A stretch of 64,000 nt of DNA from Promethearchaeia archaeon. Its GTDB lineage: Archaea; Asgardarchaeota; Lokiarchaeia; Sigyniarchaeales; SOKP01. Shown piece by piece: positions 44,915 through 53,778 of the stretch. Location of the stretch: contig JAHQWK010000001.1 in the NCBI GenBank assembly GCA_029856145.1, positions 1-64,000 on the forward strand, in the 5' to 3' direction. The notes beneath the pieces were generated by a model, which was not told the DNA's origin, did not search any database, and saw nothing but the letters and a program-made list of their open reading frames with translations. The first letter of the stretch is position 1, and each line of letters starts with the position of its first letter. A program made the translations under genes and the position numbers.

Positions 44915-45568
44915 ATGGATGCAACTAGACCGAGCTTAGCTAGAATTAAGATTAAGTTTCCGGATCAGATATGGATTTCTGAAATTTTTAAGAACTATCA
45001 TGATATAAAAATGGAAATTTCCTATTTTCTGCCTTATGATCTTGAGAAGTCCATCGGAAATAGTCTAATTGAGATTTTACATTACGATATCGATTCTATT
45101 ATAGAAGAAATTAGGAATCATCCTTCTGTTTTCGAGTTAAGTGTATTAGAGAAGAAACAAAACAAAGTTAAATTTAACGTGAAAACAAAAGATCCTTATT
45201 TATTATATGCGATAATAAAATGTGGAGTCCTTATTGACTTCCCAGTAAGAGTTGAGGATGGATTTGCATATTGGAGGTTGATATCGAGTAGAGAACGAAT
45301 AGATGAATTATTAACACTTTTTGAAGAAAAAAACATTAATTTTGAGTTATTAAGAATTGGATTATCTCCATACACTATTGAAGAGGATAAAAGTAAATTA
45401 ACATTTGATGAATCAAGTATACTTGATAAGGCTATCTCTTTAGGTTTTTTTGAAATTCCAAGAAAAATTTCTTTAGAAGAATTAGCTAACGAAATAGGCA
45501 AATCTAAATCAGCATTATCCGTAATGCTTAGAAAAATAATTAAAAAGAAAGTCTTATTCGAAAAATAA
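44915..45568 (+). CDS. HTH_10 (Bat-type) transcriptional regulator
   Basis: The 217-residue protein ends with the bacterio-opsin-activator-type HTH (LDKAISLGFFEIPRKISLEE, LANEIGKSKSALSVMLRK). The N-terminal 150 residues form a sensor domain of unknown ligand. It is adjacent to the ferredoxin-CooS genes (convergent with the ferredoxin), so it may control them, but no site was matched to it. Homologs sense light, redox or metabolites. Confidence 0.8.
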   Translation: MDATRPSLARIKIKFPDQIWISEIFKNYHDIKMEISYFLPYDLEKSIGNSLIEILHYDIDSIIEEIRNHPSVFELSVLEKKQNKVKFNVKTKDPYLLYAIIKCGVLIDFPVRVEDGFAYWRLISSRERIDELLTLFEEKNINFELLRIGLSPYTIEEDKSKLTFDESSILDKAISLGFFEIPRKISLEELANEIGKSKSALSVMLRKIIKKKVLFEK

Positions 45569-45591
45569 TAAATAAAAAATATAAAAAAAAT

Positions 45592-46377
45592 TTATACCCA
45601 TTCTTCTTTTAAAATATTTCCTTGTATGCCCACGACAACATATTTTATTGGAACTTTTCGGTTTGCTCTTTTAGCTCCTTCTTGAGCTAAAGCTAATAAA
45701 CCAGAACAACAAGGGACTTCCATAATAGCAACTGTAAGTGTATTTATTTTTGCTTCATCAATTAAAGATTTAATTTTTTCTATGTAAACTTCTTTACCTT
45801 GGTCGAGTTTCGGACAAGCAATTGCTATGGATTTCTGTTTTAGGAAGTCTCTATGAAAATCTCCGTATGAAAATCCCACACAATCTGCCGAAAGGAGTAC
45901 ATCTGCTCCTTGGTAATAGGGTGCTCTAGGATTGATTAAATGCATTTGAACAGGCCATTGTCGTAGAGCTGAAGGTATCTTTCCAGTTACTTCTGTTTGC
46001 GTTTCCGTCTCCTCAAAAACCATTGTTTGAGCAGAAGGACAACCACATTGGTGGGTGTGCTCAGTAAGAATTTCTTTTATTTGTTCCGTTTCAGTTTGTT
46101 CATTATGTTTCATAGATTCTAAATGTTTCTCAACAGCTTCTTCATCGAACTCTAAAGCTTCTCTTTCGATTATTTCAAGCGCGCCCTCAGGACAACCAGA
46201 AATGCACGCACCAAGACCATCGCAGAATACTTCATTTATAACCCTAGCTTTTCCATCGATTACTTTTAAAGCTCCCTCTGCACAATCTACCACACAATTT
46301 CCGCATCCTGTACAAAGATCTTCATCAATCTTGATGATTTTTCTTTTTACTGCTTCATATTGTTTTGTTTCAGTCAT
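45592..46377 (-). CDS. Ferredoxin-containing CODH-associated protein
   Basis: The 261-residue protein has two [4Fe-4S] sets (CTGCGNCVVDCAEG and CDGLGACISGCPEG) over residues 16-65, then a long linker with a CGCP pair (about 110) and a C-terminal domain (FSYGDFHRDFLKQKSIAIACP, EVPCCSG). It lies 160 bp downstream of the CooS gene on the same strand, as such ferredoxins do beside CODH and hybrid-cluster genes. It probably passes electrons to the CooS-like enzyme. Confidence 0.82.
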   Translation of the reverse strand: MTETKQYEAVKRKIIKIDEDLCTGCGNCVVDCAEGALKVIDGKARVINEVFCDGLGACISGCPEGALEIIEREALEFDEEAVEKHLESMKHNEQTETEQIKEILTEHTHQCGCPSAQTMVFEETETQTEVTGKIPSALRQWPVQMHLINPRAPYYQGADVLLSADCVGFSYGDFHRDFLKQKSIAIACPKLDQGKEVYIEKIKSLIDEAKINTLTVAIMEVPCCSGLLALAQEGAKRANRKVPIKYVVVGIQGNILKEEWV

Positions 46378-46416
46378 GATTAAATCAAATGGAAGTGATT
46401 ATATATTTTTAATTTC

Positions 46417-46427
46417 GAACATGTTCA
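46417..46427. promoter_or_regulatory. Palindromic operator candidate GAACATGTTC
   Basis: GAACATGTTC is a 10-bp perfect palindrome 40 bp upstream of the ferredoxin start at 46377. Its overlapping 10-mer AACATGTTCA recurs exactly at 48514-48523, in the gap between the CooS and NROR genes. It may be the binding site of one regulator for both transcripts. Confidence 0.45.
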
Positions 46428-46537
46428 AATAGAAACGTGAGATAGGCTCACGAAAAGTATTCTGCAAAATGAAAAATATATTCTACTAAACAGCTTAAAA
46501 CCAATGAATATAAGAAAATAAATTTTTTTTTTATTAA

Positions 46538-48442
46538 TTAAATACCTAATTTTTCCCTATTCTTCTCAATATGGGCTAGCATTGCATCGACGGCTTGAAT
46601 TGGATCAGTTTCAACATGCAATATTCCACCTGTTAAATCTTTACAATCTTCGGTTAAGAGTTTAACTAAATCGGTACCTCCAGTGACTGTAGGTACTGGA
46701 TTGACATATGTATATAGACCAAATGCTAAAGCGAATATAGCATCAATCGTGGCTTTCTGCTCCATATATTCTGGAGCTGCTGCTACTACTGGTAAATCTG
46801 AAATTGGTACGCCACCAAGTGCAGCAGAGATAGCTCCTATCAAATCGGCAACTCTACCTGTATCTGTGCATGTTCCATAACTAAGAACTGGAGGAATACC
46901 TAATTTTTCACAAACAGCTTTAAGTCCAGGTCCAGCCATATCCTTTGCTTCTGGTACACATAATCCTCCAACTTGTAAAGCACCGTTACCGCACCCCATT
47001 GATAATACCAAAACATCTCTTTTAATTAATTCTTTAGCCACTTGAATTGTATGCACATCTTGTCCATAATCTCTAAGTGTAGTACAAGATATTAATCCGG
47101 CAATTCCTCGAATAGTGCCATTTTTAATTACATCTAGTAATGGATCAAGTGTCCCTCCAAGAGCAGCAAGAATACTTTCACTCGAAAATCCAACTACAGC
47201 TTCATTCATGTCTAAACCCATAATAGGTTCCACACTTGCTTTACGTTCCTTGAAATTATCAATTGCCATTTGAATTAATGTCGCTGCTTGCGCTTCAGCT
47301 TTTTCAGGTTTATAATCCACTCGTTCAGTTATGCCCTCAAAAACCACGACTTCTGAAACCGGAATTAACTTGAATTTATATTTTTCAGCATATATAGGGT
47401 CAATTGGCATACAACAATTCATATCACAGATAAAGGCATCAATGCAGCCACTTGCCAAAATTGCTTCTTGCATAATCCAATTTCCTGTAAATCCATAAAA
47501 AACATCATCCATTTCCCATCTTTGTATCATTTCTTGTCCAGTCTCAATATTTGCTAGAATTCTTAATCCTTTTGCCCCAACTGCCTTCGCCTTTTCTTGC
47601 CATTCAGATTTTCGTGCAAGCTGGACCATTGCAAATCCTAGAAATGGTTCATGCCCATTTGGAAGTATGTTTACATAATCTGGGTCTAATACTCCTAGAT
47701 TAACTCTCATTTTATGTGGTCTGGGAATATTAAATAAAATATCCTGAGTGAATTCATTAACAATTTGGCTTTGATAAGCCATCGCAATCCCAAGCCTCAT
47801 TGCTTTAAGAGCTAAACTTGCATAATATCCATCAACATTTGTAAGGCAAGAGCTTGTTGAGAACATCATTTCACCATAAATTCCGCCTGGGAATATTCCT
47901 AATTTTTTCCATACTTCTTGTCTTTCGGGTGGTGCTAATTTCTCAACAATTTTACTTTGTTCATCATAAGGTATATTAAAATCTTCCTTTGCAAAATTAT
48001 ATAATCTAAGTGCAATATCTTTTTCTGAACCATACGTATCTAAACCAAGACGCCCAACAAAACTTTTTAGTTTCTCGGGTTCAGAAATTTTAAAAGGAGT
48101 TAGACCTTCTACCGTTGCCTTTAAGGTTTTTAAAGTTGTTTCAGTATGATAATGATAAGTAGATGCCCCCATTACATTTCTAAGAAGCATCATTCGCATT
48201 GCCATTCCATCCGCGGTAATTCCACATACACCACGTTTATCTATTGATGAGTCAGCTCTACATGGACCATTAGAACATAAATCACAACGAGCCCCTTTTA
48301 AACAAAATGGACATCGTTTATCAGGATCTCCTCCAAAACCTTGTGCTTCAAATCGATCCCAGATATTATTCATACCATCTTTTTTAATTCTCTCATAAAC
48401 TTTTTGAACAGATTTATGATAAGAAATTCTTTCGTTTTCCAT
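46538..48442 (-). CDS. cooS: CooS-family protein with Cys-to-Glu change in the C-cluster site
   Basis: The 634-residue protein has the CODH fold: CPFCLKGARCDLCSNGPCR (residues 44-62) and C73 for the B- and D-type clusters, then C-cluster ligands H264, C343, C453, C484 and C525. Where true Ni-CODH has the ICC(T)G segment with the ligand Cys295, this protein reads NIETGQE, with E300 in its place. The proton-relay lysine equivalent is K563. An identical type of loss is known in CooS-V of Carboxydothermus, which carries an Fe/S/O hybrid cluster and reduces hydroxylamine but not CO. This one may therefore be a hybrid-cluster protein. Length is normal. True CODH activity cannot be excluded. Confidence 0.85.
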   Translation of the reverse strand: MENERISYHKSVQKVYERIKKDGMNNIWDRFEAQGFGGDPDKRCPFCLKGARCDLCSNGPCRADSSIDKRGVCGITADGMAMRMMLLRNVMGASTYHYHTETTLKTLKATVEGLTPFKISEPEKLKSFVGRLGLDTYGSEKDIALRLYNFAKEDFNIPYDEQSKIVEKLAPPERQEVWKKLGIFPGGIYGEMMFSTSSCLTNVDGYYASLALKAMRLGIAMAYQSQIVNEFTQDILFNIPRPHKMRVNLGVLDPDYVNILPNGHEPFLGFAMVQLARKSEWQEKAKAVGAKGLRILANIETGQEMIQRWEMDDVFYGFTGNWIMQEAILASGCIDAFICDMNCCMPIDPIYAEKYKFKLIPVSEVVVFEGITERVDYKPEKAEAQAATLIQMAIDNFKERKASVEPIMGLDMNEAVVGFSSESILAALGGTLDPLLDVIKNGTIRGIAGLISCTTLRDYGQDVHTIQVAKELIKRDVLVLSMGCGNGALQVGGLCVPEAKDMAGPGLKAVCEKLGIPPVLSYGTCTDTGRVADLIGAISAALGGVPISDLPVVAAAPEYMEQKATIDAIFALAFGLYTYVNPVPTVTGGTDLVKLLTEDCKDLTGGILHVETDPIQAVDAMLAHIEKNREKLGI

Positions 48443-48502
48443 AAATTACCACTTTTTACATATTTTTTAAAATTGATTTCTTTAAAATATAATATCATTT
48501 AA

Positions 48503-48523
48503 GTTTAAATTTAAACATGTTCA
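48503..48523. promoter_or_regulatory. Palindrome and shared AACATGTTCA between CooS and NROR genes
   Basis: GTTTAAATTTAAAC (48503-48516) is a 14-bp perfect palindrome. It overlaps AACATGTTCA (48514-48523), the same 10-mer found at 46418-46427 upstream of the ferredoxin gene. The element lies 61 bp from the CooS start and 71 bp from the NROR start. Confidence 0.45.
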
Positions 48524-48593
48524 TAAGGGTATTACTTTAAGATTACAATATATAATAAAAACTTTAAAATAAGATGCAAAAACTAATAATTCT

Positions 48594-49946
48594 ATGAAAG
48601 TTGTAATAATAGGGAATAATGTTTCTGGGACTTTTACTGCCCAAAACATAAGAGCTCTCAAGGATGATATAGAAATTGATATATTTACGCAAGAAAGTTA
48701 TCCTTACTATACTAGAGTCAATTTACCAGAATTAATATCAGAAAAAGTTACAATTGATGACTTAGTCGTTTTTAAAGAAGATTGGTATAAAAATAGGCAA
48801 TTAAACTTACACTTAAATAAAAAAGTAAATAAGATCGATTCTAATGCAAAAATAATACAAATTGAGGGTGATAGTATGCCTATTGATTATGATAAACTTA
48901 TTTTAGCACTTGGAAGCGTACCCAATATTCCTCCTATTAAGAACGCGGTTGAAATGAAAGATCAAAAGAAAGGAGTATTCACATTACGAAGTATTGATGA
49001 TGCTTTAGAAATACGAGATTATCTCAAAAAGTCCGCAATTGAAAAAGCTATTATTATTGGTGGAGGTTTACTAGGCTTAGAATTAGCTAATCAAATTAAA
49101 GATTGTAATTTGAATACAACAGTAGTAGAATTCTTTCCTCGATTATTACCAAGACAACTAGATGAAGAATGTGGTGCTATGTTAAAAGAAGAAATTGAAA
49201 ACAGAGGAATCAAAGTAGTTTTAGATGCAGCTACTGAAGAAATATTAGGAAATGGTAGAGTTACAGGAATTAAATTAAAAGGTGGAGAGCAATATGATAC
49301 AGATGTGGTTTTAATCCAAGCAGGTATTAGCCCAACAATAAGATTAGCTAAAGAAGCAAATATCCAAACAAATAGGGGAATTATTGTTAATGATTTTTTA
49401 GAAACCAGTGAAAAAGATATCTACGCTGTTGGTGATTGTATAGAATATAAAAATCAAATTTGGGGTATTATCCCTGCTTGCATGGAACAATCAAAAATAG
49501 TTGCTGCCTCTGTACTTGGGTTAAAAAAAGTAGATTATAAAGGAACAACTCCAAAAAACACGCTTAAAATAGTTGGATTAGAATTAACTTCAATAGGAAT
49601 TATAGATCCTACAAAAGAAGAAGGCGGTGGTTGGGAAATCTTGAAAAAAGCTGATAAAAAAGATTGCTGTTATCAGAAATTAGTGTTAAAAGGGAGTAGA
49701 CTAAAAGGCGCCATTTTATTCGGTGAAAATAAAGCAATTTCTTATGTTTATAATAAAATGGAAGAAGATGTAGATAGGGAAGATTTAAGAAAATTGTTAG
49801 AATTGTATATTTATGTATGTAATAATTGCGGAAAGGAATATGATGAGGCTAAAATGGGCATTCTTTTTAAAGATTTGCCAGAAGATTTCAAATGTCCGGG
49901 ATGTAATGGACCTAAAGAAAAATTTAAGAAAAAAGATAATTCTTAA
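48594..49946 (+). CDS. NADH:rubredoxin oxidoreductase with C-terminal rubredoxin domain
   Basis: The 450-residue protein has the FAD loop GNNVSGTFTAQNI, the NAD loop IIGGGLLGLELANQI and the FAD C-motif IYAVGDCIEY. It ends in a rubredoxin module (YVCNNCGKEYD ... FKCPGCNGPKEKF), so the electron carrier is built in. It passes electrons from NAD(P)H to rubredoxin, thence to flavodiiron protein, rubrerythrin or superoxide reductase. It is divergent from the CooS gene and followed by two rubredoxin genes. Confidence 0.92.
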   Translation: MKVVIIGNNVSGTFTAQNIRALKDDIEIDIFTQESYPYYTRVNLPELISEKVTIDDLVVFKEDWYKNRQLNLHLNKKVNKIDSNAKIIQIEGDSMPIDYDKLILALGSVPNIPPIKNAVEMKDQKKGVFTLRSIDDALEIRDYLKKSAIEKAIIIGGGLLGLELANQIKDCNLNTTVVEFFPRLLPRQLDEECGAMLKEEIENRGIKVVLDAATEEILGNGRVTGIKLKGGEQYDTDVVLIQAGISPTIRLAKEANIQTNRGIIVNDFLETSEKDIYAVGDCIEYKNQIWGIIPACMEQSKIVAASVLGLKKVDYKGTTPKNTLKIVGLELTSIGIIDPTKEEGGGWEILKKADKKDCCYQKLVLKGSRLKGAILFGENKAISYVYNKMEEDVDREDLRKLLELYIYVCNNCGKEYDEAKMGILFKDLPEDFKCPGCNGPKEKFKKKDNS

Positions 49947-49972
49947 ATATATTAATAGAGAGGTGATAAACA

Positions 49973-50122
49973 ATTTCTATATATCGATGTAAGAGATGTA
50001 ATTATCTTTATATTAACGATGAAAAGGATAAACCTTTCGAGGAATTAGATGAAGGAGAATTTAGATGTCCTAAGTGTCGATCTTCAAAAAAATTTTTTGT
50101 GAGGAAAGAATCCCCTTCCTAA
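49973..50122 (+). CDS. Rubredoxin-like protein with apparent ATT start
   Basis: A 49-residue frame with a rubredoxin fold: YRCKRCNYLYIND near the start, FEELDEGEFRCPKCRSSKK further on. The frame has stops at TGA and TAA just upstream and no ATG, GTG or TTG before the first cysteine. GAGAGGTGAT at 49958-49967, nearly the ideal anti-SD complement, lies 5 nt before ATT 49973. So translation probably begins with ATT. It lies 26 bp after the NROR stop and may be coupled to it. Confidence 0.7.
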   Translation: MSIYRCKRCNYLYINDEKDKPFEELDEGEFRCPKCRSSKKFFVRKESPS

Positions 50123-50260
50123 TTTTTTTCATTATTATTTAAAGCTTATAAATATTTGAAATGGATTATCTTTATAAAATATTAAATTAATATTTTTAAT
50201 ATATTTTCAATTTAAATCCATAAGAGTCTTCAATTTAATCAATAATAAAGGTGAAAGAAT

Positions 50261-50398
50261 ATGGCAGTTTGGGAATGCACCGCGTGTGGTTATCTCTATG
50301 ATGAGGAAAAAGAAGGAACTAAATGGGAAGACCTCCCTGATGATTGGACATGTCCAGTCTGTGGTGTCGGCAAAGACATGTTCGAAAAAATAAGTTAA
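50261..50398 (+). CDS. Rubredoxin
   Basis: A 45-residue rubredoxin with both iron-binding loops: CTACGYLYD and [11 protein letters not shown], with the aromatic WEDLPDDW between them. ATG 50261 follows AAAGGTGAAAGAAT, a good ribosome site. It carries one Fe and shuttles electrons from NROR to the flavodiiron protein and rubrerythrin encoded nearby. Confidence 0.92.
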   Translation: MAVWECTACGYLYDEEKEGTKWEDLPDDWTCPVCGVGKDMFEKIS

Positions 50399-50576
50399 TC
50401 AAATCAATACTCTTCTTCAATTTTTTTTTATTAATTTTATTCAATTTCAAGTAATTTAGTTGTAACTTAAAATACTGTAATATTCTGCAAAAATTTTTTA
50501 AATATTTCAATTTTTAAATATAAGAGTAAAAAGTAAAAATAAAATCTAAAAACAACAGACCTAATGAATATTTAAT

Positions 50577-50957
50577 ATGAATGAAATAAAAAAGATTATT
50601 GACGAATTGGGAATTGCTGCACTAGAAGCTAACACAAAAATTGCTGGACTCGCAGTTGTGTCTGATTCGGGAAAGTTAGTTTTCCAGACAGACAATTGGG
50701 ATCTAACCAATCACACGAACATGATACTGGATGTCATTAAAGGAGACCGCACTTTTGTTTTGAATGATGGAGAATTTTCGGTTGTTGAAACTAAAACTGA
50801 AGGAATTATTGGAACCAGTCATAGCGGGATGGGACATATAATATTCGCTCTATTTCAAGGAGGTGTGCTTGTATCATATGCCATGCCTCAAGCAGATCCA
50901 CCCAAAGTATTAACTTTTCTCAAAAATTTTGCGATGAGATTGAATGGGAAGGTATAA
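50577..50957 (+). CDS. Roadblock/LC7-like protein
   Basis: The 126-residue protein is one alpha/beta roadblock-type domain (AALEANTKIAGLAVVSDSGK, then IIGTSHSGMGHIIFAL). Such proteins bind small GTPases or motility motors. Its position among redox genes is unexplained. It is monocistronic, and no ribosome site is clear. Confidence 0.65.
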   Translation: MNEIKKIIDELGIAALEANTKIAGLAVVSDSGKLVFQTDNWDLTNHTNMILDVIKGDRTFVLNDGEFSVVETKTEGIIGTSHSGMGHIIFALFQGGVLVSYAMPQADPPKVLTFLKNFAMRLNGKV

Positions 50958-51343
50958 TTGAAAATTATGCTTGTTCAATCACCTTCATACTTTCTTCTTT
51001 TGTAACTGTTGATTTTTTCAACACTCTTTTAGCAAGATAAATTTAACAAGTTATCATCTCTTTTAAGGGGTGGCCCTATAAAGAATATTAAGTATTAATG
51101 CAACATAGTTTCGCTCTCTTGGATTGTGAGGACTAAATCATTTGCAAGATGGTGAACAATTTGTAGGTAAAGATATGTTTGAAATAATTGAATGACTAAC
51201 AATTCAATATACTTTTTTAATTTTTTATTTATTGCTTAATTTTCTGCAAAATTTTATAATATATAGAATATAAGTTTTTAACTTGATTCAAATTAATATT
51301 ACAAAATAACCATTAAATCCTATTAAATTAAGGTGAAATTAAA
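50958..51343. other. Gap with decayed rubredoxin copy
   Basis: About 390 bp between the roadblock gene and the flavodiiron gene. It holds the rubredoxin remnant described at 51069-51195 and otherwise AT-rich sequence with the AGGTGA ribosome site of the next gene at 51331. Confidence 0.5.
51069..51195 (+). pseudogene. Decayed rubredoxin gene copy
   Basis: The stretch ends in VGKDMFEIIE and stop, matching the [10 protein letters not shown] end of the rubredoxin at 50261-50398. GGACTAAAT upstream matches the GTKW region at the DNA level. The second cysteine pair (CPVC) has been deleted and no start remains. The 5' half is too diverged to place, so the left border is approximate. Confidence 0.5.
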
Positions 51344-52549
51344 ATTACACATTTAGAATTAATGAAAGATGTCTATTATGTTGGTTATATAGATTGGGAA
51401 GTAAGGAATTTTCATGGATATTCTACTAATCGAGGTAGTAGTTATAATGCATATATAGTTAAAGGAGAGAAAAATGTACTGATTGACACTATTAAACGTC
51501 CTTATTTTGATTACTTTTTGGAAAACATTAAAGAAGTGTGCGATCCTTCTGAAATTGATTATTTCATTACAAACCATGTTGAGTTGGATCACTCTGGGTC
51601 ATTTCCATTAATTCTTAAGTATCTTCCCAATACTGAATTACTTGCTTCAAAGAGTGGGGTTGATATTTTAAAAGCCCACTTTCATGGGGAAGTTGATGAA
51701 GATTCATTTAATAAAATTAGAGCTGTCGAGGAAGGGGATACTTTAGACATTGGAAATGGTAAAAAGTTTACATTTGTTCCCATTCCGATGATTCACTGGC
51801 CTGATTCCATGGTGTCTTTTATGACTGATGAAAATGGGAAAAATATACTTTTTTCTAATGATGCTTTTGGACAACATTATGCAACATCCAAACGTTGGGA
51901 TGATGAAAATGATCTTGCTGAAATTTTTCAGGAAGCAGAAAAATATTATGCGAACATTTTACTTCATCTTTCTGGGCTAATAGCAAAGGCAATACCAAAG
52001 GTTGGAGCATTACCAATCGAAGTTATATGTACCTCTCATGGGATTTGTTGGAGAAAGCATATCCCTGAAATTTTAGAAAGATATACCAAATGGAGTAAAG
52101 GGGAAATTGATGAAAAAAGTGTACTCATCGTATACGACACAATGTGGGAAAGCACGGCAAAAATCGCCAAAGCCTTAACTAAGGAAATTAAACATCGAGG
52201 AATTCCGGTAAAAAGGTATAATTTAACTCATGCTGATTATTCAGACGTAATCACAGAAGCTATGAAATCAAAAGCTATCATAGTTGGGAGCCCTACCCTA
52301 AATAATGGATTATATCCTACAGTTGCAGAATATCTTTCATATCAAAAAGGACTGAAACCTATGAATAAGGTTGGATTAGCTTTTGGTTCATACGGTTGGG
52401 GCGGAGGTGCTGTAAAAGAAATTGTGGAATTAATGAAGGCGGCAAAGATTGATGTTATGGAAGAAACCATAGAGATTAAATTTGTACCAAAGCCAGAAGA
52501 TTTAGATTTCAAAGAAATTGTTGATAAATTAATTAAGAAAATGGACTAA
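51344..52549 (+). CDS. fprA: Flavodiiron protein (A-type flavoprotein FprA), apparent ATT start
   Basis: About 401 residues: a metallo-beta-lactamase diiron domain with the FDP motif HVELDH and later HYATSKRWDDEND, SHGICWR, then a flavodoxin domain (VLIVYDTMWESTAKIAKAL, VGSPTLNNGLY, FGSYGWGGG). It reduces O2 to water or NO to N2O with electrons from rubredoxin. The first ATG (51362) gives an unusually short N-terminus; an in-frame ATT at 51344, 7 nt after GGTGA, restores the usual length. The acyl-CoA dehydrogenase gene follows after 14 bp. Confidence 0.9.
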   Translation: MTHLELMKDVYYVGYIDWEVRNFHGYSTNRGSSYNAYIVKGEKNVLIDTIKRPYFDYFLENIKEVCDPSEIDYFITNHVELDHSGSFPLILKYLPNTELLASKSGVDILKAHFHGEVDEDSFNKIRAVEEGDTLDIGNGKKFTFVPIPMIHWPDSMVSFMTDENGKNILFSNDAFGQHYATSKRWDDENDLAEIFQEAEKYYANILLHLSGLIAKAIPKVGALPIEVICTSHGICWRKHIPEILERYTKWSKGEIDEKSVLIVYDTMWESTAKIAKALTKEIKHRGIPVKRYNLTHADYSDVITEAMKSKAIIVGSPTLNNGLYPTVAEYLSYQKGLKPMNKVGLAFGSYGWGGGAVKEIVELMKAAKIDVMEETIEIKFVPKPEDLDFKEIVDKLIKKMD

Positions 52550-52563
52550 AAAAGGTTAAGAAA

Positions 52564-53742
52564 ATGGATTTTTCACTTTCAGAAGAACAAAAAGTTTTAC
52601 AAAAAAAGGCAAGAGAGTTTGCAATTCGTGAAATACTACCAGTTGCACGAAAATATGATGAATCTGAAGAATTTCCTCTACCAGTTATTAAAAAAGCTTG
52701 GGAAGAAGGATTATTGAATTTAGGAATCCCTAAAGAGTATGGTGGCCCTGGTTATAGCTTATTAAGCTCTTGTGTTGTTGTTGAGGAAATCTCATCTGCA
52801 TGTCCTGGCATTGCTACTTCTATTTTTGATAATAATCTCGGTGCTGAACCTATAGTTATCGGAGGAAATGAAGAACAAAAGCAGAGAATTTTAACTGAAC
52901 TAGTTAATGAGTTTAAATTGATCGCATTTGCCACATCTGAGCCAACGATGGGTTCTGACGTCGCAGGAATGAAATGTCTAGCAGAAAAAGATGGAGATGA
53001 ATATATTTTAAATGGAAATAAGTTTTGGATCACAAATGGAGGATATGCTGATTATATCACTGTATTTGCAACGATTGATCCTGAGAAAAAACACAAAGGG
53101 ATAGCAGCATTTATAGTAGATGCTAAAAGCGAAGGAGTAAAATTAGGTAAACATATACCAAAATTAGGTCAAAGATCATCAAATACTGTATCAGTTGGTT
53201 TAAAAGATGTACGAATTTCTAAAGAAAATGTTCTTGCTAAACCGGGAAGAGGATTTGTATTAGGTATGCAAACCTTTGCTCATACTCGCCCAGCGATAGG
53301 TGCTTTTGCATGTGGTTGTGCGCGTTCTGCGATGGAATATTCCATTGACTACGCACATAAAAGAGAGGCTTTTGGAAGACCAATTGGAAATTATCAAGTA
53401 ATTCAAGAAAAAATAGCCAATATGTATAAAGATATTGAAGCAGCACGGCTATTAACATATAAAGCAGCGTGGGACGCTGATCAAGGTATAGATAATAATT
53501 TGAGTTCTTCAATTGCCAAAGCTTTCGCTTCGGATGTTGCGATGAATGTAACAACAGAAGCAGTGCAAATATTTGGGGGATATGGATATCTAAGAACATA
53601 TCCAGTTGAAAAACTATTTAGAGATGCGAAATTGTACCAAATATATGAAGGAACAAGTGAGATTCAAAGAATCGTTATCTCTCGATTTGTTATGAAAGGA
53701 TATGAACATGCAATGCCTTTTCTTGGAAAAAAAAGAGCTTAA
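52564..53742 (+). CDS. Acyl-CoA dehydrogenase
   Basis: The 392-residue protein has the family signatures: FATSEPTMGSDVAGMKCLAE, GNKFWITNGGYADYI and the C-terminal QIYEGTSEIQRIVISR, whose glutamate is the catalytic base. It oxidises acyl-CoA with FAD and passes electrons to an acceptor. No ETF genes are in the window. It is coupled to the flavodiiron gene (14 bp), which is unusual for fatty-acid oxidation. It may act on short or branched acyl-CoA in an anaerobic pathway. Confidence 0.92.
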   Translation: MDFSLSEEQKVLQKKAREFAIREILPVARKYDESEEFPLPVIKKAWEEGLLNLGIPKEYGGPGYSLLSSCVVVEEISSACPGIATSIFDNNLGAEPIVIGGNEEQKQRILTELVNEFKLIAFATSEPTMGSDVAGMKCLAEKDGDEYILNGNKFWITNGGYADYITVFATIDPEKKHKGIAAFIVDAKSEGVKLGKHIPKLGQRSSNTVSVGLKDVRISKENVLAKPGRGFVLGMQTFAHTRPAIGAFACGCARSAMEYSIDYAHKREAFGRPIGNYQVIQEKIANMYKDIEAARLLTYKAAWDADQGIDNNLSSSIAKAFASDVAMNVTTEAVQIFGGYGYLRTYPVEKLFRDAKLYQIYEGTSEIQRIVISRFVMKGYEHAMPFLGKKRA

Positions 53743-53778
53743 AATTATTTTTTTATATTAATTTTAATTTTTTCTCTC

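Noticed and set aside
46538..48442. Calling the CooS-family gene a plain Ni-CODH.
   Set aside because: One of the C-cluster cysteines appears as Glu, so the reaction should not be stated as CO oxidation.
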